Source of the DNA: Lachnospiraceae bacterium | GTDB taxonomy: Bacteria > Bacillota > Clostridia > Lachnospirales > Lachnospiraceae | Reading direction: 5' to 3' | Assembly: GCA_017446125.1 (NCBI GenBank) | Contig: JAFSRL010000081.1 | Span: forward strand, 1 to 10,545 | Length of the DNA: 10,545 bases | Part shown: positions 8,062 through 10,545 of the stretch, one piece after another | How the letters are laid out: every line of letters begins with the position of its first letter | Position numbering within the stretch: the first letter of the stretch is position 1 | Notes under the pieces: generated by a model | The model's database searches: none | The model's input: only the letters and a program-made list of their open reading frames with translations | What the model was told of the DNA's origin: nothing | Translations under genes and position numbers: made by a program

Positions 8062-8751
8062 CTAATTTCCTTTTCTGAGTTCCTGTATTGCTTCAAGCGC
8101 CGCGTTTTGCTCCGCGGTCTTTTTATTTCTTCCTGTCCCCTCACCGATGGCTTCGCCGTTTAGGTACACGGCACTCGTGAAGAGCTTGTTGTGCTCCGGG
8201 CCTTCCTCGCGCAAGAGCTTATACTCCAGCTTGCCCATACCCTCGCCCTGCACCGTCTCCTGCAAGACCGTCTTCGCGTCGTAAAACAGCCCCTTGGTTT
8301 CGATGTCGTTCAGGATGAAGGTCATGATGAAATCTCTTGCCGCCTCAAACCCGCCGTCCAAATAGATGGCGCCGGTGATGGCTTCCATGACATCCGCGAT
8401 GACGGACTCTCTTTCTCTTCCGCCCTGCGCTTCCTCGCCCTTGCCCAGACGGATGTAATCCGAAAGGGATAGATTGTGTGCGCAAAACGCCAGCGCGGGC
8501 TCGCAGACAAGGGACGCCCGGATTCTCGTCAGCTCGCCTTCCGGCTTATCCGGATAATACGCAAAGAGATGCGCGCTGCAAACGAGCTCCAAAACCGCGT
8601 CGCCCAAAAATTCCAGCCGCTCGTAATTGCCGCTCTTGCCCAGCTTTCTCTCATTCGAAAACGAGGAGTGCGTCACCGCCTGTTCCAGGAGCTTTTCATC
8701 CCGAAAGCGGTAGCCGATGGCCGCAGCGAGTGAATCGATTTCCTTATGCAT
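8062..8751 (-). CDS. rnc: Ribonuclease III
   Basis: This 229-residue endonuclease cuts double-stranded RNA, including the 16S and 23S rRNA precursors and some mRNAs, using two Mg2+ ions. The endonuclease domain (about 1-150) contains the signature ERLEFLGDAVLE at 44-55 with Glu47 and Asp51, and the second acidic pair Asp120 and Glu123 in ADVMEAITGAIYLDGG. A double-stranded RNA binding domain follows at about 157-226, with the usual DAKTVLQE start and the KKTAEQNAALEAI end helix. The length is normal for the family. The ATG at 8749-8751 overlaps the acpP stop by eight bases (ATGCATAA). I see no Shine-Dalgarno before it, so its translation probably depends on ribosomes finishing acpP. Placement between acpP and smc is the common Firmicutes order. 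Confidence 0.97.
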   Translation of the reverse strand: MHKEIDSLAAAIGYRFRDEKLLEQAVTHSSFSNERKLGKSGNYERLEFLGDAVLELVCSAHLFAYYPDKPEGELTRIRASLVCEPALAFCAHNLSLSDYIRLGKGEEAQGGRERESVIADVMEAITGAIYLDGGFEAARDFIMTFILNDIETKGLFYDAKTVLQETVQGEGMGKLEYKLLREEGPEHNKLFTSAVYLNGEAIGEGTGRNKKTAEQNAALEAIQELRKGN

Positions 8752-8977
8752 TGAGCGTGGTCTTGATCAGATCGAGCGCCTCGCCCACGGTCTTGATGTG
8801 CTCCGTCTTCTCCGGCTCAATCTTGCAATGAAACGCGTCTTCCAACTCCATCACAATCTGAAACAGATCCAGTGAGTCCGCGCCCAAATCCTCGGAGAAC
8901 GTCGTCTCCATCGTGAGCTCCTCCGGATCCACGCTTAATACGTTTGCAATGACTTCCTTTAACTTTTCGAGTTCCAT
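8744..8977 (-). CDS. acpP: Acyl carrier protein
   Basis: The product is a small acidic protein of 77 residues that carries growing fatty acyl chains on a 4'-phosphopantetheine arm in type II fatty acid synthesis. The attachment serine is Ser35 in EDLGADSLDL, followed by the recognition helix II (DLFQIVMELEDAF) and the C-terminal helix GEALDLI. A longer reading frame extends upstream to 9064, but the extension is basic, overlaps plsX and is not like any ACP. The ATG at 8975-8977 has AGGAG at 8986-8990, eight bases upstream, and gives the standard length. It lies 23 bases after plsX, whose enzyme uses acyl-ACP as substrate, so the neighbourhood matches the function. Confidence 0.96.
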   Translation of the reverse strand: MELEKLKEVIANVLSVDPEELTMETTFSEDLGADSLDLFQIVMELEDAFHCKIEPEKTEHIKTVGEALDLIKTTLNA

Positions 8978-8985
8978 AATTGCCT

Positions 8986-8990
8986 CTCCT
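8986..8990 (-). promoter_or_regulatory. Ribosome binding site deciding the acpP start
   Basis: AGGAG stands eight bases before the ATG of acpP in the short plsX-acpP gap. It selects the 77-residue form over the 106-residue open frame. Confidence 0.8.
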
Positions 8991-9000
8991 ATCTTTTGCT

Positions 9001-10008
9001 TTATTCGTCGGACAGCCTTGCTCTGATCAGTTCTCCGACGTTTTGCTCTTGAAAAGTCACGCACTGCAAAATCGCGTTCTTGATGCCTTCCGCGTGCGTG
9101 CTGCCGTGCGTCTTTACGACAAGACCGTTCAATCCAAGCATGGGTGCGCCGCCCACCTCTTCGGCGTCGACCGCCTTTAAGGTCTCCTTTAAGGGCTTCT
9201 TGATAAGCGCCGCGCCCAGCTTTGCCGTGGTTGAGCTCATAAGCGCTCCCTTGATCATGCGCATTAACGACTTGCTCACACCCTCATACATCTTTAAGAT
9301 GACGTTGCCGGTAAAGGCCTCGCACACAACGACATCGGCCGCGCCCGCGGGAATGTCCCTTGCCTCGACGCTTCCGATAAAGTTGATCTCCGGGCAGTTC
9401 TTGAGCAACGGAAACGCCTCCTTGACAAGCGCGTTACCCTTTTCCTCCTCCGCCCCGATGTTCACGATGCCCACCGTCGGGTTCTTGATGCCGTATGCCT
9501 TCTCCATGTAGATGGATCCGATCCGGGCAAACTGTACGAGGTGGCTCGCCCTCGCGTCCACGTTCGCGCCGCAGTCAATCAGGAGCGAATTGCCTTTCTC
9601 CGTCGGGATGAAGGGCGCCAAGGGTGCCCGCTCGATGCCCTTGATTCTGCCGATGATAACCTGGCCGCCCACCAGAATCGCGCCGGTTGAACCCGCGGAA
9701 ACAAAGGCGTCGCACTCCTTGTTCTTCACCAGATACATTGCCTTGACGAGGGAGGAATCCTTCTTCGTTCTGACCGCCATGACCGGCGGCTCCGCCATCC
9801 CGATCACCTCCGTCGCATGAACAACGAAAAGACGCGACGCATCATAAGTCGCATCCTTCAAGCAATCCTTAATCTGTTTCTCGTCTCCGACCAGCGTCAC
9901 CGCCACGGCGTCGGAGGCGTTCAATGCCATCACCGCGCCCTTGACAATCTCAACGGGCGCGTTGTCGCCGCCCATCGCGTCAAGCGCTACGTTCGTCATC
10001 TCTCCCAT
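9001..10008 (-). CDS. plsX: Phosphate acyltransferase PlsX
   Basis: This 335-residue enzyme makes acyl-phosphate from acyl-ACP and phosphate, which PlsY then uses to acylate glycerol-3-phosphate in phospholipid synthesis. It is a peripheral enzyme at the inner face of the membrane. Family landmarks are the start VALDAMGGDNAP, the SAGSTGA loop, LIDCGAN, GNALVKEAFP, CEAFTGNVILK, and near the end GGAPMLGLNGLVVKTHGS. The open frame extends to 10050, but that upstream start has no ribosome binding site. The ATG at 10006-10008 (MGEMTN) follows GGAGG at 10015-10019 with a six-base gap; the ATG at 9997-9999 (MTN) is possible but its nearest GGGAG is too close. It heads the tight gene block and is followed by acpP after 23 bases. 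Confidence 0.96.
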   Translation of the reverse strand: MGEMTNVALDAMGGDNAPVEIVKGAVMALNASDAVAVTLVGDEKQIKDCLKDATYDASRLFVVHATEVIGMAEPPVMAVRTKKDSSLVKAMYLVKNKECDAFVSAGSTGAILVGGQVIIGRIKGIERAPLAPFIPTEKGNSLLIDCGANVDARASHLVQFARIGSIYMEKAYGIKNPTVGIVNIGAEEEKGNALVKEAFPLLKNCPEINFIGSVEARDIPAGAADVVVCEAFTGNVILKMYEGVSKSLMRMIKGALMSSTTAKLGAALIKKPLKETLKAVDAEEVGGAPMLGLNGLVVKTHGSTHAEGIKNAILQCVTFQEQNVGELIRARLSDE

Positions 10009-10014
10009 TTCACC

Positions 10015-10019
10015 CCTCC
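10015..10019 (-). promoter_or_regulatory. Ribosome binding site deciding the plsX start
   Basis: GGAGG lies six bases before the ATG at 10006-10008, favouring a 335-residue product over the 349-residue frame and over the internal ATG at 9997-9999. Confidence 0.7.
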
Positions 10020-10067
10020 CGTCCCTTCGGACGTAAACGGATTTTCCCATTCAAACGCTACCTATAA

Positions 10068-10096
10068 AATATATAAGAAACCTCGGGAAAAAGCAA
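10068..10096 (-). promoter_or_regulatory. Candidate proximal promoter of plsX
   Basis: On the minus strand TTGCTT (10091-10096) and TATATT (10068-10073) are separated by 17 bases. The -10 matches five of six consensus bases and the -35 three of six. Transcription would start near 10061, leaving a leader of about 50 bases before plsX. This is plausible but weak, and it competes with the distal TATAAT at 10131-10136. Confidence 0.4.
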
Positions 10097-10102
10097 GGAA
10101 AA

Positions 10103-10136
10103 AACGTCGATATACGCACGATATCACGTTATTATA
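10103..10136 (-). promoter_or_regulatory. Distal TATAAT with adjoining operator-like inverted repeat
   Basis: A perfect TATAAT at 10131-10136 is followed directly by an inverted repeat. Its arms are at 10121-10130 and 10103-10113, with one extra base in the second arm and a seven-base spacer. On the minus strand it reads AACGTGATAT, spacer, ATATCGACGTT, then a run of T ending at 10099. The repeat would cover the transcription start, as a repressor site does. It could also act as a weak attenuator because of the six T residues after it. The -35 for this TATAAT is poor (ATTTAT). It does not match the FapR consensus as I remember it. Confidence 0.4.
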
Positions 10137-10165
10137 TTGTCGTTATTCCGTTTATAAATGCGCGT

Positions 10166-10200
10166 AAAAAAAGACTCTCGCGGCGTGCGCCGAAGAGCCT
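10166..10200 (-). terminator. Intrinsic terminator after rpmF
   Basis: Eight bases past the rpmF stop codon, the minus strand forms a GC-rich hairpin. The outer arms AGGCTCT and AGAGTCT pair over seven bases including one G-U, and an inner CGGC/GCCG stem sits above them with a one-base bulge. Seven T residues (10166-10172) overlap and follow the stem. This is a standard rho-independent terminator and separates rpmF from the plsX block, at least in part. Confidence 0.82.
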
Positions 10201-10207
10201 TCCTTCA

Positions 10208-10393
10208 TTATTCCGCTTCTACCGCAACCTCAGACTTGTTATTGTAGTAGCCGCAAGCCTTGCAGACCTTGTGGGGCTGCATCAAAGCGCCGCAGTGCGA
10301 GCACTTTACGAGGGTCGGTGCCGTCATCTTCCAGTTCGCTCTGCGCTGGTTGCGATGACCCTTCGACGATTTATTCTTCGGGCAAATGGACAT
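10208..10393 (-). CDS. rpmF: 50S ribosomal protein L32
   Basis: The 61-residue basic protein of the large ribosomal subunit has a zinc ribbon: KCSHC (Cys31, Cys34) and VCKACGYY (Cys44, Cys47), preceded by the basic stretch KGHRNQRRANW. This is the zinc-binding form of L32. The open frame extends to 10417, but the ATG at 10391-10393 is chosen because AGGAGG at 10402-10407 stands eight bases upstream and MSICPKNK is the usual kind of start. The rpmF-plsX order is widely conserved in bacteria and ties ribosome and lipid synthesis, although here a terminator stands between the two. A consensus promoter and a leader hairpin lie upstream. Confidence 0.97.
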   Translation of the reverse strand: MSICPKNKSSKGHRNQRRANWKMTAPTLVKCSHCGALMQPHKVCKACGYYNNKSEVAVEAE

Positions 10394-10401
10394 GGTTCTT
10401 T

Positions 10402-10407
10402 CCTCCT
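10402..10407 (-). promoter_or_regulatory. Ribosome binding site deciding the rpmF start
   Basis: A perfect AGGAGG is eight bases before the ATG at 10391-10393. The upstream alternative start at 10415-10417 would place this site inside the coding sequence. Confidence 0.85.
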
Positions 10408-10427
10408 TAAATACCAATCAATCAAAC

Positions 10428-10447
10428 AGGCGCGTTTTCACGCGCCT
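10428..10447 (-). promoter_or_regulatory. Stem-loop with GAAA loop at the 5' end of the rpmF transcript
   Basis: The minus strand reads AGGCGCGT, GAAA, ACGCGCCT: a perfect eight-base stem with a GNRA-type tetraloop. The predicted start of transcription is about 10445, so the hairpin would be at or next to the 5' end of the mRNA. No T run follows, so it is not a terminator. A role in mRNA stability or start control is an inference. Confidence 0.55.
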
Positions 10448-10451
10448 AATC

Positions 10452-10481
10452 ATTATATGACAGCTATCTGTGGTATGTCAA
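10452..10481 (-). promoter_or_regulatory. Strong sigma-A promoter of rpmF
   Basis: TTGACA at 10476-10481 and TATAAT at 10452-10457 both match the consensus fully, with an 18-base spacer. The start would be about 10445, giving a leader of about 50 bases before the rpmF ATG. This fits the high expression expected of a ribosomal protein gene. Confidence 0.85.
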
Positions 10482-10501
10482 GCATAAGATGACAAAAGGG
10501 A

Positions 10502-10545
10502 CAGGTCCAAATGTCACCTGCTTCCCAAGGTGACATTTGGACCTG
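10502..10545. repeat. Perfect inverted repeat at the window edge, REP- or MITE-like
   Basis: Arms of 18 bases at 10502-10519 (CAGGTCCAAATGTCACCT) and 10528-10545 are exact reverse complements around an eight-base spacer. The right arm ends at the last base of the window, so the repeat may go further. The bases before the left arm (GACAAAAGGGA, 10491-10501) would be the outer arm if it does. It has the look of dispersed intergenic palindromes seen in Clostridia. It could also serve as a transcript end for the gene to the right. It codes for nothing I can see. Confidence 0.8.

Noticed and set aside
8978..9064. N-terminal extension of the acyl carrier protein
   Set aside because: It is basic, overlaps plsX and is absent from the family; the ATG at 8975-8977 has a good ribosome binding site.
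10009..10050. Upstream start of PlsX (MGKSVYVRRDGRGE)
   Set aside because: No Shine-Dalgarno precedes it, and the extension contains the GGAGG of the chosen start.

Overview
The window looks like a piece of a Clostridia chromosome, most likely Lachnospiraceae or a close relative. This rests on the gene order rpmF-plsX-acpP-rnc-smc-ftsY, strong AGGAGG-type ribosome binding sites, an SMC of 1186 residues, a TTG start behind a good Shine-Dalgarno, and a single-ACT threonine ammonia-lyase joined to the operon. All convincing genes lie on the minus strand, so transcription runs from high to low coordinates.

Positions 10394-10545 hold a perfect inverted repeat that reaches the window edge, a consensus sigma-A promoter, and a hairpin with a GAAA loop in the rpmF leader. 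rpmF (ribosomal protein L32) is followed by an intrinsic terminator. A promoter region of about 200 bp before plsX contains two candidate promoters and an inverted repeat placed like an operator.

Positions 1259-10008 are one tightly packed block. The genes are plsX (acyl-phosphate synthesis for phospholipids), acpP (acyl carrier protein), rnc (RNase III), smc (chromosome condensation), ftsY (SRP receptor), a threonine ammonia-lyase, and a membrane-anchored GH25 muramidase. Most junctions overlap or are separated by a few bases: acpP/rnc overlap 8 nt, rnc/smc gap 6 nt, smc/ftsY overlap 1 nt, ftsY/ilvA overlap 29 nt, ilvA/GH25 overlap 4 nt. This suggests one transcript with translational coupling that links membrane lipid synthesis, RNA processing, chromosome organisation and protein targeting. 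The last two genes are less usual partners.

Positions 1-1258 differ. The sequence becomes clearly AT-rich (18 G/C of 60 at 181-240, against 38 of 60 at 3001-3060). It holds the decayed C-terminal end of a winged-helix-like protein (952-1170) and a lipoprotein gene. The lipoprotein reading frame breaks at a run of eight A residues and continues in the -1 frame off the window edge. This is the accessory part of the window. I found no tRNA, rRNA, CRISPR array, transposase or complete mobile element. No wholly new system is evident. The most unusual signals are the frameshifted lipoprotein, the palindrome at the right edge, and the operator-like repeat before plsX.
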